This document shows positions 43,848-53,384 of a DNA stretch of 64,000 nt, piece after piece (the stretch's first letter is position 1; each line of letters opens with the position of its first letter). This stretch comes from Spartinivicinus ruber (GTDB taxonomy: Bacteria > Pseudomonadota > Gammaproteobacteria > Pseudomonadales > Zooshikellaceae): positions 2,145,001 through 2,209,000 of the forward strand of contig NZ_CP048878.1 in the NCBI RefSeq assembly GCF_011009015.1, in the 5' to 3' direction. The notes under the pieces were generated by a model, which saw nothing but the letters and a program-made list of their open reading frames with translations, was not told where the DNA came from and did no database searches. A program made the translations under genes and the position numbers.

Positions 43848-44333
43848 TTAAGAAGACTCAATCGATCCCATTGCAGTTTGTAAGTAATTTTCCATACCTA
43901 CTTTACCAATAAGATCTAATTGGGTCTCCAGCCAGTCGATATGTTCTTCTTCAGATTCGAGTATTTTTTCCAGTAACTCACGGCTTATATAATCTTGTAC
44001 TGATTCGCAATAAGCAATGGCTTCTCTAAGTAAAGGGACAGCTTGCTTGGTTTCTAACTCCAAGTCACATTCCAGCATTTCTTTAGTATTTTCGCCAATT
44101 TTTAAACGGCCTAGGTCTTGCAGATTGGGTAAGCCTTCCAGAAATAGAATACGTTCAATAAGCCAATCAGCATGTTTCATTTCATCAATTGACTCGTGAT
44201 ACTCCTTTTCACCTAGCTCTTTTAGTCCCCAGTCTTTATACATACGGGCATGTAAGAAGTACTGATTGATGGCAACCAGTTCATTACCTAAGGCCTTGTT
44301 TAGGTATTCAATAACTTTCGGGTCGCCTTTCAT
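43848..44333 (-). CDS. bfr: Bacterioferritin
   Basis: A 161-residue subunit of the 24-mer iron-storage shell. The ferroxidase ligands are in place: Glu18 (GNELVA), Glu51 and His54 (DEMKHADW), Glu94 region ([11 protein letters not shown]), Glu127 and His130 (SEEEHIDW). Met52, the haem ligand, is present. [20 protein letters not shown] is the family signature. The related ferredoxin Bfd, which releases the stored iron, is encoded 540 bp away on the same strand. A Fur-box candidate lies 155 nt upstream. Confidence 0.95.
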   Translation of the reverse strand: MKGDPKVIEYLNKALGNELVAINQYFLHARMYKDWGLKELGEKEYHESIDEMKHADWLIERILFLEGLPNLQDLGRLKIGENTKEMLECDLELETKQAVPLLREAIAYCESVQDYISRELLEKILESEEEHIDWLETQLDLIGKVGMENYLQTAMGSIESS

Positions 44334-44877
44334 TGGGTATTCCTCATCAGGTTTTTTAGTGACATTTGTTTGGTGCTATTTGGCTATGACAGTATGACAA
44401 GCGCCCCAGTGCGAGCACTGTATTTACTGAAGTATGGCGCTGGCAAGGATAGCTGTCAAATGTAACTCATTGATTTTAAAAGGAAAATATAATGATAATC
44501 AGTTGTTTTTGATAAGTGTTATCAGTCGTATTTAGGTTAGGACTTAATAGTGAGTCTTATTATGAAATAGAATAACAAGTCATAATGTATCTAATAGGGG
44601 TGGTTTTTAAGCTCAGAACTAGGGGGAGGTCGCTACAATACTTGTCTCTTGAGAAGCTGATAAACCATTGGGAAAGCTAACTGTAGTGGACACGAAAGGT
44701 CTTGATATTACTGGGTTATTATAGACGGTTGAGAAAAATAATTGGGCTAGTAGCCTAATTTGTTTGAGGATACAGCATTGTCGATATGACTCTGCTAGAT
44801 GGTAAATAGGGTTAAAAGAGGCGGGGCAAACAAACCAATTAGGTAAGTGCTGGGTTGTCGTAAGTGCTTGTTATCGG
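44334..44877. other. Intergenic region between bfd and bfr
   Basis: No open frame of interest on either strand. It contains the bfr promoter region with a Fur-box candidate at 44488-44506. The stretch 44560-44870 shows only short direct words and nothing I can name. Confidence 0.5.
44488..44506. promoter_or_regulatory. Fur-box candidate upstream of bfr
   Basis: TATAATGATAATCAGTTGT matches the 19-bp Fur consensus GATAATGATAATCATTATC at 14 positions, including the unbroken core AATGATAATCA. It lies 155 nt before the bfr start. Confidence 0.55.
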
Positions 44878-45081
44878 TTAAACAGCAACTGCTGTAATCA
44901 TATTAACAGGCTCAATATCAACTAAGGAGCTTTTAATGACTTGTTTGGCGTCTTTGACACATTTGCCGCACTGGGTTCCTACACAAAGCTCTTTGCGTAT
45001 GTCTTTTAATGAGTTTGCACCATTATAAACTGCATTACGAATCTGATGACAGGTAACATTTTTGCAGATACATACATACAT
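44878..45081 (-). CDS. bfd: Bacterioferritin-associated ferredoxin
   Basis: A 67-residue [2Fe-2S] protein with the Bfd cysteine pattern: Cys4-x-Cys6 (YVCICKNV), then Cys38 and Cys41 (GTQCGKCV). It donates electrons to the haem of bacterioferritin to release iron. The position next to bfr and upstream of the divergent peroxiredoxin gene is the arrangement known in Pseudomonas. A strong Fur-box candidate 64 nt upstream indicates induction under iron limitation. Confidence 0.93.
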   Translation of the reverse strand: MYVCICKNVTCHQIRNAVYNGANSLKDIRKELCVGTQCGKCVKDAKQVIKSSLVDIEPVNMITAVAV

Positions 45082-45144
45082 GGTGGTAACGCCCCTAACA
45101 AGCTAGATTAATTTGCTGACTAATTGCTTATCACTAAGGCTAAT

Positions 45145-45163
45145 GGTAATGAGAATGATTGTC
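45145..45163. promoter_or_regulatory. Fur-box candidate upstream of bfd
   Basis: GGTAATGAGAATGATTGTC matches GATAATGATAATCATTATC at 15 of 19 positions. It lies 64 nt upstream of the bfd start. Confidence 0.65.
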
Positions 45164-45236
45164 AATGCGGTAATGGTGAATTAGGCTTAAATTGGTCTTT
45201 GTTGTGATTGTAAGAGTAACCATTCAGTTTTTATGG

Positions 45237-45282
45237 TTTTTTACAACCTAATAAATTTCATCTATTAGGTTGTAAAAAAAAT
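45237..45282. terminator. Orphan intrinsic terminator between divergent genes
   Basis: TTACAACCTAATA and TATTAGGTTGTAA form a perfect 13-bp stem with a 9-nt loop. T residues precede the stem and seven A follow it, so a U-tract is provided best on the minus strand, while the plus strand reads A after the stem. No annotated gene ends here in either direction. Confidence 0.55.
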
Positions 45283-45525
45283 TCAATCATAAAAGCGGTG
45301 GGCTAAGTTGTGAATGCAGGTTATCATGTGCGCCAAAATTGTCGTGTGAATGGCAATTGGTAAGCTAACAAGTAACGATTCAATTAAGATACACAGTCTG
45401 AGTCTTGTGACAGCTAAAGTAAGCTACATATCTAGCTTATATAGGTTTTCTTAAGCCAATCGCTGTACACTACTGAGGTCTTAAGTTGACTGAATGAACT
45501 AGCAACTGCATAAATGGAGAGAAAC

Positions 45526-46128
45526 ATGGGCGTTTTAGTAGGCAAACGTGCTCCTGATTTTACTGTACCTGCCGTATTAGGAAATGGTGAAATTGTTGAA
45601 AACTTCACCTTGTCTGAAGCAATTAAAGGTAAATATGGCTTAATCTTTTTCTATCCACTTGACTTTACTTTCGTTTGTCCTTCTGAGCTGATTGCTTTAG
45701 ATCACCGGATGGATGCGTTCAATGAGAGAGAGGTGGAAGTAATAGGTGTTTCTATCGACTCTCATTTTACCCATAATGCATGGCGTAATACATCAGTGGA
45801 TAATGGTGGTATTGGTCAAGTGAAATATACCTTAGCTGCTGATATGAAGCACGAAATTGCTCAGGCTTATGACGTTGAGTCTGAAGGTGGTGTTGCATTC
45901 CGTGGAGCGTTCTTGATTGACAAAGAAGGTGTGGTCCGCTCACAAATCATCAATGATCTGCCGCTTGGCCGTAACATGGATGAGTTGATCCGTTTGGTTG
46001 ATGCGTTGCAGTTCCACGAATCACATGGTGAAGTGTGCCCTGCTGGTTGGAAAAAAGGTGACAAAGGTATGCAAGCTTCTCCAGAAGGCGTAGCTAAGTA
46101 CCTTAGCGAAAGTGCTGAAGAACTGTAA
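45526..46128 (+). CDS. 2-Cys peroxiredoxin (AhpC/Prx1 class)
   Basis: A 200-residue thiol peroxidase that reduces hydrogen peroxide and alkyl hydroperoxides. The peroxidatic Cys is in FYPLDFTFVCPSELIA and the resolving Cys in GEVCPAGWKKG; GVAFRGAFLIDKEGVVR is also typical. The C-terminal extension is present, as in overoxidation-sensitive members. GGAGAGAAAC precedes the ATG at 45526, which starts MGVLVGKRAPDF; the in-frame ATG at 45514 overlaps that site. Same position as in Pseudomonas, between bfd and rnt. Confidence 0.94.
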   Translation: MGVLVGKRAPDFTVPAVLGNGEIVENFTLSEAIKGKYGLIFFYPLDFTFVCPSELIALDHRMDAFNEREVEVIGVSIDSHFTHNAWRNTSVDNGGIGQVKYTLAADMKHEIAQAYDVESEGGVAFRGAFLIDKEGVVRSQIINDLPLGRNMDELIRLVDALQFHESHGEVCPAGWKKGDKGMQASPEGVAKYLSESAEEL

Positions 46129-46150
46129 TAGCTTACTCAGTTTATTGCAT

Positions 46151-46180
46151 AAAAAAACCTGCCAATCGGCAGGTTTTTTT
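46151..46180. terminator. Bidirectional terminator between peroxiredoxin and rnt
   Basis: AACCTGCC, loop AATC, GGCAGGTT, flanked by seven A before and seven or more T after, so it can end transcripts from both convergent genes. Confidence 0.93.
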
Positions 46181-46190
46181 ATGCAAACAA

Positions 46191-46853
46191 TCAGACTTCG
46201 TCATTCGTAAAGTTGTTGGCAGACAAAGGCCAACCCCCCAGTTGTTTCCACTGGTTAACAATACAGCAAAATAGTTCGGCCGTTTTTCTGGCATCATAGG
46301 CTGCTGAATGAGCAGACTGGTTGCTGAACTCAATGCCTGCTAATTGGCAAGCTTTAGCCAGTACTGTATGACCAAAAGCAAGCCCGGCTAGAGTTGCGGT
46401 ATCAAAGCAGGAAAATGGATGAAAGGGGTTACGCTTAAGGTTATTGCGGGTAGTGGCTTCATTAATAAAGCTTAAGTCAAATGTTGCATTATGGCCTACC
46501 AAGACTGCACGGGTACACTGCTGTTGTTTGAGCTCTTTGCGAATAGCCTTAAATATTTCTTTTAAGCTTTCTGCTTCCGCAACAGCCTTACGTTCGGGTG
46601 CAAAAGGGTCAATACCAGTGAACTCTAAAGCAGATAACTCAATATTGGCTCCAGGAAAAGGTGTTACCTGAAAAGCTATTTCTTTACCTGGCTGCAAGTT
46701 GCCATCTTTATTCATTTTGATTAGTACTGCCGCAACCTCCAATAAAGCATCGGTTTTAGCATTAAATCCTCCGGTTTCCACATCAATAATTACCGGTAAA
46801 AACCCCCTGAATCGGTTACTAATTAAGGGGTGTGGTTCAGTTATTTCTGTCAC
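46191..46853 (-). CDS. rnt: Ribonuclease T
   Basis: A 220-residue DEDDh 3'-5' exonuclease that trims the 3' CCA end of tRNA and matures other small RNAs. Exo I is [20 protein letters not shown], Exo [16 protein letters not shown], Exo [17 protein letters not shown] with the catalytic His. [19 protein letters not shown] at the N-terminus is typical of RNase T. It lies 43 bp after pyrC on the same strand; the rnt-pyrC order is as in Pseudomonas. Confidence 0.95.
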   Translation of the reverse strand: MTEITEPHPLISNRFRGFLPVIIDVETGGFNAKTDALLEVAAVLIKMNKDGNLQPGKEIAFQVTPFPGANIELSALEFTGIDPFAPERKAVAEAESLKEIFKAIRKELKQQQCTRAVLVGHNATFDLSFINEATTRNNLKRNPFHPFSCFDTATLAGLAFGHTVLAKACQLAGIEFSNQSAHSAAYDARKTAELFCCIVNQWKQLGGWPLSANNFTNDEV

Positions 46854-46896
46854 TATACAGCCTTAAGTGTTTAATAAATAATGCTAAAAGTAATAG

Positions 46897-47940
46897 CTAT
46901 TTTTTGGCAATAACACGCCATTGAATCGTTTCATCTGCTCGTAGTGGAATCAATGGTTGATCACCCAATGTGAGCTGTGCTGGCACTTGCCAAGGGTTTT
47001 TTTCCAACGTAATCGTACGTTGGTTGCGAGGTAGACCATAAAAGTCTGGACCATACCAGCTGGCAAAGGGTTCCAATTTATCTAAGGCGTTGAGCTGCTC
47101 AAAGGCCTCTGCATAAAGCTCAATGGCCGCATAGGCCGTATAACAACCAGCACAGCCACAACTGTTTTCTTTGGCTTTTTGGGCATGGGGGGCAGAATCA
47201 GTACCCAAGAAAAACTTAGGGTTACCACTGGTTGCTGCGGCTTGTAATGCTTGTTGGTGGGTTTGTCGCTTAAGAATAGGTAAACAATAATAATGTGGCT
47301 TAATACCACCCACTAACATGTGGTTACGGTTATACAACAAATGGTGTGCAGTTATAGTGGCGGCAACCTGGTCAGATACTTCCTCCACGAATTTGACGGC
47401 ATCTGCTGTGGTTATATGTTCAAGCACTACCTTAAGGGTCGGAAATTTTGCGACAATTTCGCTAAGATAGCGGTCGATAAACACTTTTTCACGGTCAAAT
47501 ACGTCAATTGCATTATCAGTGACTTCACCATGTACCAGCAGCGGCATGCCCGTTGCAGCCATCGCTTCTAACACTGGATAGATTTTTTTTATGTCAGTAA
47601 CACCTGAGTCGGAGTTTGTTGTTGCACCTGCCGGATACAATTTAGCGGCATAAATATGCCCCGACTGCTTTGCCTCATGAATAGTATCAGGAGATGTATT
47701 ATCAGTGAGGTATAGGGTCATTAATGGTTGCCAGGTTCGATCAGCGGGCATTGCTCTTACAATCCGCTGCCGATAAGCAAGGGCTTGATCAGTAGTGGTT
47801 ATGGGAGGGACCAAGTTAGGCATCACAATGGCGCGCCCAAAATAGCGGCTAACATCGCTCACAGTGGTTGGTAAAGCAGCATTATCTCGTAAGTGAATAT
47901 GCCAATCATCAGGCTGGGTAATGGTTAACGTGGTTGTCAT
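46897..47940 (-). CDS. pyrC: Dihydroorotase
   Basis: A 347-residue zinc enzyme closing carbamoyl-aspartate to dihydroorotate in pyrimidine synthesis. The ligands are visible: [10 protein letters not shown] (two His), the carboxylated Lys in [29 protein letters not shown] and [10 protein letters not shown]. The class is the E. coli PyrC type. The start at 47940 ([13 protein letters not shown]) is set by homology and by GGAAAG 7 nt upstream; the frame is open to 48000. Probably co-transcribed with rnt. Confidence 0.95.
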   Translation of the reverse strand: MTTTLTITQPDDWHIHLRDNAALPTTVSDVSRYFGRAIVMPNLVPPITTTDQALAYRQRIVRAMPADRTWQPLMTLYLTDNTSPDTIHEAKQSGHIYAAKLYPAGATTNSDSGVTDIKKIYPVLEAMAATGMPLLVHGEVTDNAIDVFDREKVFIDRYLSEIVAKFPTLKVVLEHITTADAVKFVEEVSDQVAATITAHHLLYNRNHMLVGGIKPHYYCLPILKRQTHQQALQAAATSGNPKFFLGTDSAPHAQKAKENSCGCAGCYTAYAAIELYAEAFEQLNALDKLEPFASWYGPDFYGLPRNQRTITLEKNPWQVPAQLTLGDQPLIPLRADETIQWRVIAKK

Positions 47941-48216
47941 CTGGGCTTTCCAGGTTGTTGGTCTGCGAACAGGGAGGCATCTTACCCAAAGGGGCATCAC
48001 CTGGCTACCGGTTATCTTAAGGGTGTCATTTATTTACGATGTGTAGAAAGTAAATAGATGTGTAGAAAGTAAATATAGGCCCGATATGACATGACAGGGT
48101 ATTTGGGTGAAGCATGAGTTTCAAGATTGTTAGTCACTGGCCGATAAGCTAAGTGATGCACCTTTAATAGGCTGAATCATTAGTGTAAGCAAAACTGTGT
48201 TATCAAAGGGGCTACT

Positions 48217-49182
48217 ATGTTATTGGGGAAACAATGGCGAAGCCTTTGCTTTATGGCTTGGTGGTTAGCAGTTGTAGGGAGCTGGAGTAGTGATCAAACA
48301 ATCGCAGCTACCTTTAGGGCTCCTTTGGATAATACCCAGTGGCAACTAGAAGAGTCGATTTTTGAGTGTACTTTAATTCAAGATATTCCCCGGTATGGTA
48401 AAGCGGTATTTCGTCATCGGGCCGGTGAGCGGGTAGGCTTTAAACTGGTGAGTTGGAACAGGCCAATGCAGCAGGGAGATGCAGATCTTGGGGTAATAGC
48501 TCCTGCCTGGCGGTTTGATCAACGCTCAAAAGCTAAAGGTAAAGTACCTGTTTTAGGCTCTAAAGAGCCTGTTGTACTAGCTGGTGATTTACCCAGTTGG
48601 ATGATTGGTCAGTTGGCGCAAGGTATGTACCCTTCGTTTGCCAATATGTCTTGGTATGGTGGCAATTTAGCCGAAAAAATTACGGTGGAAATCTCTGCTG
48701 TTAATTTTCAACAAGTTTATCCAAAATACATCAACTGTCTTTCTAGTTTGTTGCCTGTTAATTTTGATCAGATACAGCGTTCAGTTGTGTTTTTTGATAC
48801 CAATAAAATCAACGTACCGAATAATAGCGAGCAACTGCTGGATAATATTGCCATCTATATCAAAGCCGATTCTTCAGTAAAAGCTATGTATATTGATGGT
48901 CATACTGATGCCTTGGGGCGACGCTTATCAAACCGAGAGTTATCGAAACAGCGTGCTGAGTCGATACGTGATTATCTTGAAAAGAAAGGTGTTCCTGCTG
49001 AAATGATTGTCATGCGATTTCATGGAGAGCGTTACCCTGTGGCAAAAAACAATACCGCAGAGAATCGGGCCCGAAACCGTCGGGTGACCATCCGGCTTGA
49101 TAAAGAGCCAATAAAAACTCAAGCAGAAAATAAAGGGCTACCTGAAGAAACAAGTGAGCAACCTAAGCCTAATAACTCTTAA
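48217..49182 (+). CDS. motY: Sodium-driven flagellar motor protein MotY
   Basis: A 321-residue protein of the T-ring around the polar flagellar motor. The N-terminal motor-binding domain begins after a signal segment (CFMAWWLAVVGSWS) with FECTLIQDIPRYGKAVFRHR and then GERVGFKL, typical of MotY. The C-terminal OmpA-like peptidoglycan-binding domain has MYIDGHTDALGRRLSNRELS, KQRAESIRDYL and AENRARNRRVTI. It stabilises the stator in the periplasm. Gene order pyrC-motY-argG agrees with Pseudomonas. It shows that the organism swims with an Na+-type or MotY-dependent motor. Confidence 0.9.
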   Translation: MLLGKQWRSLCFMAWWLAVVGSWSSDQTIAATFRAPLDNTQWQLEESIFECTLIQDIPRYGKAVFRHRAGERVGFKLVSWNRPMQQGDADLGVIAPAWRFDQRSKAKGKVPVLGSKEPVVLAGDLPSWMIGQLAQGMYPSFANMSWYGGNLAEKITVEISAVNFQQVYPKYINCLSSLLPVNFDQIQRSVVFFDTNKINVPNNSEQLLDNIAIYIKADSSVKAMYIDGHTDALGRRLSNRELSKQRAESIRDYLEKKGVPAEMIVMRFHGERYPVAKNNTAENRARNRRVTIRLDKEPIKTQAENKGLPEETSEQPKPNNS

Positions 49183-49205
49183 CCTAAATGGAATACTCAA
49201 CCAGG

Positions 49206-49721
49206 CTAGGCTGCAACATGCAAATTGGACAGCAGGCGTCGACTAACTTCTTGTTGGCTGTAGTGGTCACGTTGTACGGCATATAACGATGAGTTGACTT
49301 CCTGACGGTCAAATAACCAACGAACAACAGCAATTTCGTTACTAGGTAAGTAATGGTTTGTGGGGTGAAAAGCACATTCAATGAAGCTGGATGGTTCTAC
49401 ATAAGGTGCAATAGGAACCAGTAAATCATCTATATCACCTTCAGGAGTACTGATCAACTCTATGCTATTTAAGTCACCTGCCTGATTAAAGGCAACAGAG
49501 AAATTAAAGCTACTGAATTCAGTCATAACAAACGCATAGATATTATCAGGTGATATATCTTGAGGGTGGTAGCAAAGGGCTTCTAGCAGTGGTTGAAACT
49601 GTTCTTGTTTGATTGAAAACTGCGCACTGTGGTGCCACAGTACTTCCCCCATTGTTAGTCTCTCCTCTAATACTAGTTTGTTTGCTGGTTTCATTTCATA
49701 AAGTAACGGTAACAGTTGCAC
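49206..49721 (-). CDS. Conserved-looking cytosolic protein of unknown function
   Basis: Not recognised. 171 residues from a GTG start with GGGAG 5 nt upstream. There is no signal peptide or membrane segment. Sequence features are an acidic middle (PEGDIDDLLVPIAPYVEPSS) and several aromatic clusters (MTEFSSFNFSVAFNQAG). It ends 23 bp from the motY stop, in convergent orientation. The well-placed ribosome site and length support a real gene. Confidence 0.6.
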   Translation of the reverse strand: MQLLPLLYEMKPANKLVLEERLTMGEVLWHHSAQFSIKQEQFQPLLEALCYHPQDISPDNIYAFVMTEFSSFNFSVAFNQAGDLNSIELISTPEGDIDDLLVPIAPYVEPSSFIECAFHPTNHYLPSNEIAVVRWLFDRQEVNSSLYAVQRDHYSQQEVSRRLLSNLHVAA

Positions 49722-50359
49722 ATTGCTCCCTTATTATTGGGTATGCAGTTATTTTTTAGTTTTCGTTGCTATTCGTTAATGGCTTTTTTGAGGGAGCTAT
49801 TTTTTTGGAAAATAGTTTTTATTACAACCGCTGATTATAGCTATAAAATTTAATTTATCAGCGCATTCCTCAACAAAGACAACAATTGTCATATAAGATT
49901 GTGTTTATGTTATTTAGTTCCCATTAAAAAAGTGATGGAAGAGTACCTATGTATAACTGAAGGGTTAGTCAAATCAGTTTGACTTAACTGTATGTATTCA
50001 CAGTGTTTTAACGAGATAGTAACCAAAGACAATAATTTGTTTCTATTAGTTATTCTGTTGGTAATAATTAACGGGCTGTTAAGGTAACTGTTACCTTAAT
50101 TGAGGGTGTTGCAATAGGTCAGGAGCGCAGCAAAGACAAGGCAACATCGGTGAAAAGGCGGAGATGATAGCTAATAAATGAGCATTTTGAGCCAATTTTT
50201 AACGCGGTATTTGCAAGCGTAGTTGTTTTGATACTGCCTCAGTTAGGGTTGGTAAGACTGGCATTGCAGTATAAGATAATGAGCTTGTTTAATTGTATTA
50301 CTACGCTTGTCTTAGGTTGTAATAATATATTGAGCTGTTGCTTGAGTATTAGCTATTTG
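49722..50359. other. Intergenic region with a perfect 21-bp palindrome
   Basis: No gene seen. At 50079-50099 the arms TTAAGGTAAC and GTTACCTTAA flank a single T, an operator-like palindrome with no obvious target gene. The region up to 50359 holds nothing else I recognise; it leads into copy C of the dispersed repeat and then argG. Confidence 0.45.
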
Positions 50360-50536
50360 TATACCCAAAGCGAATGGTTTTTAGGGGCGGTCGTCGAGTG
50401 ATGAGGCCCCATGAGTTTATGTGTTTATAAATGATTGGGGTGAAGGCAGTTAAATGCTCCTGCATAAACTGCATTTCCACCATTCTTGGTGGTTAGCGAC
50501 GACAACAAACCCTAAAAATCATTCGGGAAGGGTATA
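50360..50536 (+). repeat. Dispersed MITE-like element, copy C (best-preserved ends)
   Basis: A 177-bp element with terminal inverted repeats of about 36 bp. The left end is TATACCCAAAGCGAATGGTT then TTTAGGGGCGGTCGTCG; the reverse complement of the right end is TATACCCTTCCCGAATGATT then TTTAGGGTTTGTTGTCG. The interior shares CCCCATGAGTTTA with copy B and GTTAAATGCTCC with copy A. An inner hairpin CCACCATTCTTGGTGG (50478-50493) is present. No open frame. It sits directly upstream of argG, so the argG promoter lies within or beyond it. Confidence 0.8.
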
Positions 50537-50568
50537 GACGCTTGGGGAATTCGTCGGAGCATTTTTAA

Positions 50569-51783
50569 ATGAAGCAAGTGAATAAAGTTGTTTTAGCCTA
50601 TTCGGGTGGGCTGGATACTTCAGTAATTGCTAAGTGGTTGGAAGAAACCTACCGCTGTGAAGTAGTTACTTTTACCGCTGACTTAGGGCAAGGGGAAGAG
50701 GTTGAGCCTGCTAGAGCCAAAGCGGAAGCATTGGGAATAAAGGAGGTTTTTATTGAAGACTTACGCGAGGAGTTTACCCGAGACTTTGTGTTTCCGATGT
50801 TTCGTGCGAATACCATCTATGAAGGGGAGTACTTGCTAGGTACATCCATTGCACGGCCATTAATTGCCAAACGGTTGGTGGAAATAGCCAATGAAACAGG
50901 GGCAGATGCGATATCTCATGGTGCGACTGGTAAAGGTAATGACCAAGTTCGCTTTGAGTTGGGTGCTTACGCATTGAAACCTGGTATTGAAGTAATTGCC
51001 CCATGGCGTGAGTGGGACCTGAGTTCACGAGAAAGCTTATTAGCCTACTGTGAAAAGCATAATATTGTTGTAGAAAAGAAAAAGGGCAAATCCCCTTATT
51101 CAATGGATGCTAACTTACTGCATATATCTTATGAGGGTGGAATTCTAGAAGACCCTTGGGCAGAGCCAGAAGAAGACATGTGGCGTTGGTCTGTTTCTCC
51201 AGAGCAGGCTCCTGATAAGTCCACTTACATTGATTTGAGTTATCAAAAAGGGGACATTGTTGCCATTGATGGCAAGCCCATGACTCCAGCTGAAGTACTC
51301 GCTCACTTAAATAAAGTGGGGGGGGATAATGGTATTGGTCGCTTGGATATTGTTGAAAACCGTTATGTTGGTATGAAATCCCGTGGCTGCTATGAAACGC
51401 CCGGTGGCACTATCATGTTAAAAGCCCATCGTGCCATTGAGTCTATTACGTTAGATCGGGAAGTAGCCCATTTAAAAGATGAGTTAATGCCTCGTTATGC
51501 CAATTTAATTTATAACGGCTATTGGTGGTCGCCTGAGCGTGAAATGCTTCAGCAAATGATTGATCAATCGCAATTACCTGTTAACGGCAAAGTAAGACTG
51601 AAGCTGTATAAAGGTAATGTTACTGTTGTTGGTCGCCAATCTGATAATAGTTTGTTTGATGAAAATATTGCCACTTTTGAAGATGATGCAGGGGCTTATG
51701 ATCAGGCCGATGCAGCAGGCTTTATCAAACTAAATGCACTGCGGTTGAAAATTGCTGCCAGTAAAGGGCGCAGCTTGTTATAA
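50569..51783 (+). CDS. argG: Argininosuccinate synthase
   Basis: A 404-residue ATP-pyrophosphatase enzyme joining citrulline and aspartate in arginine synthesis. The ATP loop is [65 protein letters not shown] and [20 protein letters not shown] confirm it. Length is normal for the short bacterial class. The ATG follows GGAGCATTTTTAA. It stands alone with its own terminator. Confidence 0.97.
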   Translation: MKQVNKVVLAYSGGLDTSVIAKWLEETYRCEVVTFTADLGQGEEVEPARAKAEALGIKEVFIEDLREEFTRDFVFPMFRANTIYEGEYLLGTSIARPLIAKRLVEIANETGADAISHGATGKGNDQVRFELGAYALKPGIEVIAPWREWDLSSRESLLAYCEKHNIVVEKKKGKSPYSMDANLLHISYEGGILEDPWAEPEEDMWRWSVSPEQAPDKSTYIDLSYQKGDIVAIDGKPMTPAEVLAHLNKVGGDNGIGRLDIVENRYVGMKSRGCYETPGGTIMLKAHRAIESITLDREVAHLKDELMPRYANLIYNGYWWSPEREMLQQMIDQSQLPVNGKVRLKLYKGNVTVVGRQSDNSLFDENIATFEDDAGAYDQADAAGFIKLNALRLKIAASKGRSLL

Positions 51784-51791
51784 CTGTATCA

Positions 51792-51821
51792 AACTCGTTG
51801 CTAATTAATTAGCAACGAGTT
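51792..51821. terminator. Terminator after argG
   Basis: A perfect 15-bp palindromic stem, AACTCGTTGCTAATT and its complement, directly after the argG stop, with TTTGTC and later TTTTT on the plus strand. Being symmetrical, it can also serve the convergent gloA. Confidence 0.75.
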
Positions 51822-51833
51822 TGTCTTGAGTTT

Positions 51834-52241
51834 TTAACCTTCTAAACCTTTACCGGCTTGTTTCTTATTAATTAACTCCAGCAAATAGCCGTCCGGGTCT
51901 TTAACAAAAGCAATTTCTGTGGTGCCTCCTTTGACAGGGCCTGGCTCACGGGTAATAGTACCACCCGCCTCACGTATTTTCTCACAAGTGTCGTATAGAT
52001 CTTCAGTTTCAATGGCTATATGGCCAAAGGCATTACCTAAATCGTACTGGTTCGTATCCCAGTTGTAGGTCAGTTCAATGACGGCACCTTCTGTTTCATT
52101 CTGATAGCCAACAAACGCTAGAGTATACTGATATTGCTGGTTTTCAGATTTACGTAACAACTTCATCCCCATCACTTGGGTATAAAAATGCACGGCCCGA
52201 TCTAAGTCAGCAACACGCAACATGGTGTGTAAAATACGCAT
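51834..52241 (-). CDS. gloA: Lactoylglutathione lyase (glyoxalase I)
   Basis: A 135-residue metalloenzyme of the vicinal-oxygen-chelate fold, converting the methylglyoxal-glutathione hemithioacetal to lactoylglutathione. [20 protein letters not shown] carries the first metal His. [40 protein letters not shown] and [13 protein letters not shown] supply the others. Length and motifs are those of the nickel-dependent short bacterial class. htpX precedes it on the same strand, 33 bp away. Confidence 0.95.
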   Translation of the reverse strand: MRILHTMLRVADLDRAVHFYTQVMGMKLLRKSENQQYQYTLAFVGYQNETEGAVIELTYNWDTNQYDLGNAFGHIAIETEDLYDTCEKIREAGGTITREPGPVKGGTTEIAFVKDPDGYLLELINKKQAGKGLEG

Positions 52242-52274
52242 AGGCTAATCGTTCCTGTTTTGGTTTTATTCTAG

Positions 52275-53150
52275 TTATGACATTTGTTGCAGAGCTGCGA
52301 TACGTTTTTCCAGAGGGGGATGGCTTGCAAAAAGTGCTTGTACATGCCCAGCATTAATTGCAAATGCAGCCATTTCATCAGGTATTTTGGGGGCATCTTG
52401 AGCAGACTGAAGCCGTTGTAAGGCACTGATCATTTTATTTCGACCTGCTAATGAGGCGCCTCCTGCATCTGCTCGAAATTCCCGCCAGCGGGAAAACCAC
52501 ATAACAATGGCCATTGCTAGGATGCCGAGTATTACTTGAGCAATGAGAGATACAATCCAAAAAGCAGGTCCATGGCCCCGTTCAACTTTGAATACAAGGC
52601 GGTCAACTAAGAATCCAATGACGCGTGACAAAAAGACGACAAATGTGTTCATTACCCCTTGGATCAGGGTTAGGGTAACCATATCCCCATTAGCTACATG
52701 GCTGATTTCATGGCCTAAGACTGCCTCAACTTCATCTTGATTCATATGTTCCAGTAAGCCTGTACTGACTGCTACTAGTGCTGCATTTTTATTCCAGCCA
52801 GTGGCAAAGGCATTAGGAGAAGGGTGGTTGAATACGCCAACTTCTGGCATTGAAATCCCTGCGCGGCTGGCTTGTTGTTGTACTGTATTTAATAACCACT
52901 GCTCAGCTGAGTTGGTGGGCTGGTCAATGATTTGAACTCCCATGCTTCTTTTTGCTAGGGTTTTTGATAGAAACAATGAGATAAAAGATCCTGAGAAGCC
53001 AATAACGGCAGAGTAGATAAGTAGTGCAGTCAGATTTAAATCAACGCCATTTTGCTGCAACAAGCCTTCAATCCCAAGTACTTGGAATGTGATGCTGAGT
53101 AACACCAGAATGGCTAAATTGGTGCCAATAAATAAAGCGATTCTTAACAT
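52275..53150 (-). CDS. htpX: Membrane zinc metalloprotease HtpX
   Basis: A 291-residue inner-membrane M48 protease that helps clear misfolded membrane proteins. Two N-terminal membrane segments (IALFIGTNLAILVLLSITFQ; LLIYSAVIGFSGSFISLFLS) precede the HExxH site in AVLGHEISHVANGD. Two more segments and the third zinc ligand in RWREFRADAGGASL follow. The end LFASHPPLEKRIAALQ is the family C-terminus. It is probably in one transcript with gloA. Confidence 0.95.
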   Translation of the reverse strand: MLRIALFIGTNLAILVLLSITFQVLGIEGLLQQNGVDLNLTALLIYSAVIGFSGSFISLFLSKTLAKRSMGVQIIDQPTNSAEQWLLNTVQQQASRAGISMPEVGVFNHPSPNAFATGWNKNAALVAVSTGLLEHMNQDEVEAVLGHEISHVANGDMVTLTLIQGVMNTFVVFLSRVIGFLVDRLVFKVERGHGPAFWIVSLIAQVILGILAMAIVMWFSRWREFRADAGGASLAGRNKMISALQRLQSAQDAPKIPDEMAAFAINAGHVQALFASHPPLEKRIAALQQMS

Positions 53151-53384
53151 AGTGGCCTCCGCAAGTGGTTAGTGTAAATAAGTGGTATTTACAGGATGCA
53201 CCACCAGTCGTTGGATCTGATTACTATCATTTATTGAGGCTTTTGGTAGATTCTTCAAGGTGAAAATTAAAAGAAAGCATAGCCTAGCAATGATAAGGAT
53301 AAAAGCTGAAAGGGTGAGTAAATAACCAGCTGCTAATAAAAAAACAACTGGTTATTTGAGTATGTATTTGCAGTATATAAATGG

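Larger units (their letters stand above)
45082..45525. other. Divergent intergenic region of bfd and peroxiredoxin
   Basis: 444 bp between divergent starts. It holds a Fur box (45145-45163) and, unexpectedly, a terminator-like hairpin (45237-45282) that belongs to neither flanking gene. Together these leave room for a small iron-regulated RNA of about 100 nt read on the plus strand. Confidence 0.4.

Noticed and set aside
44590-44640. A further copy of the dispersed repeat near bfr
   Set aside because: Shares only GGTGGTTTTTA-like words with the repeat ends; not enough to call.
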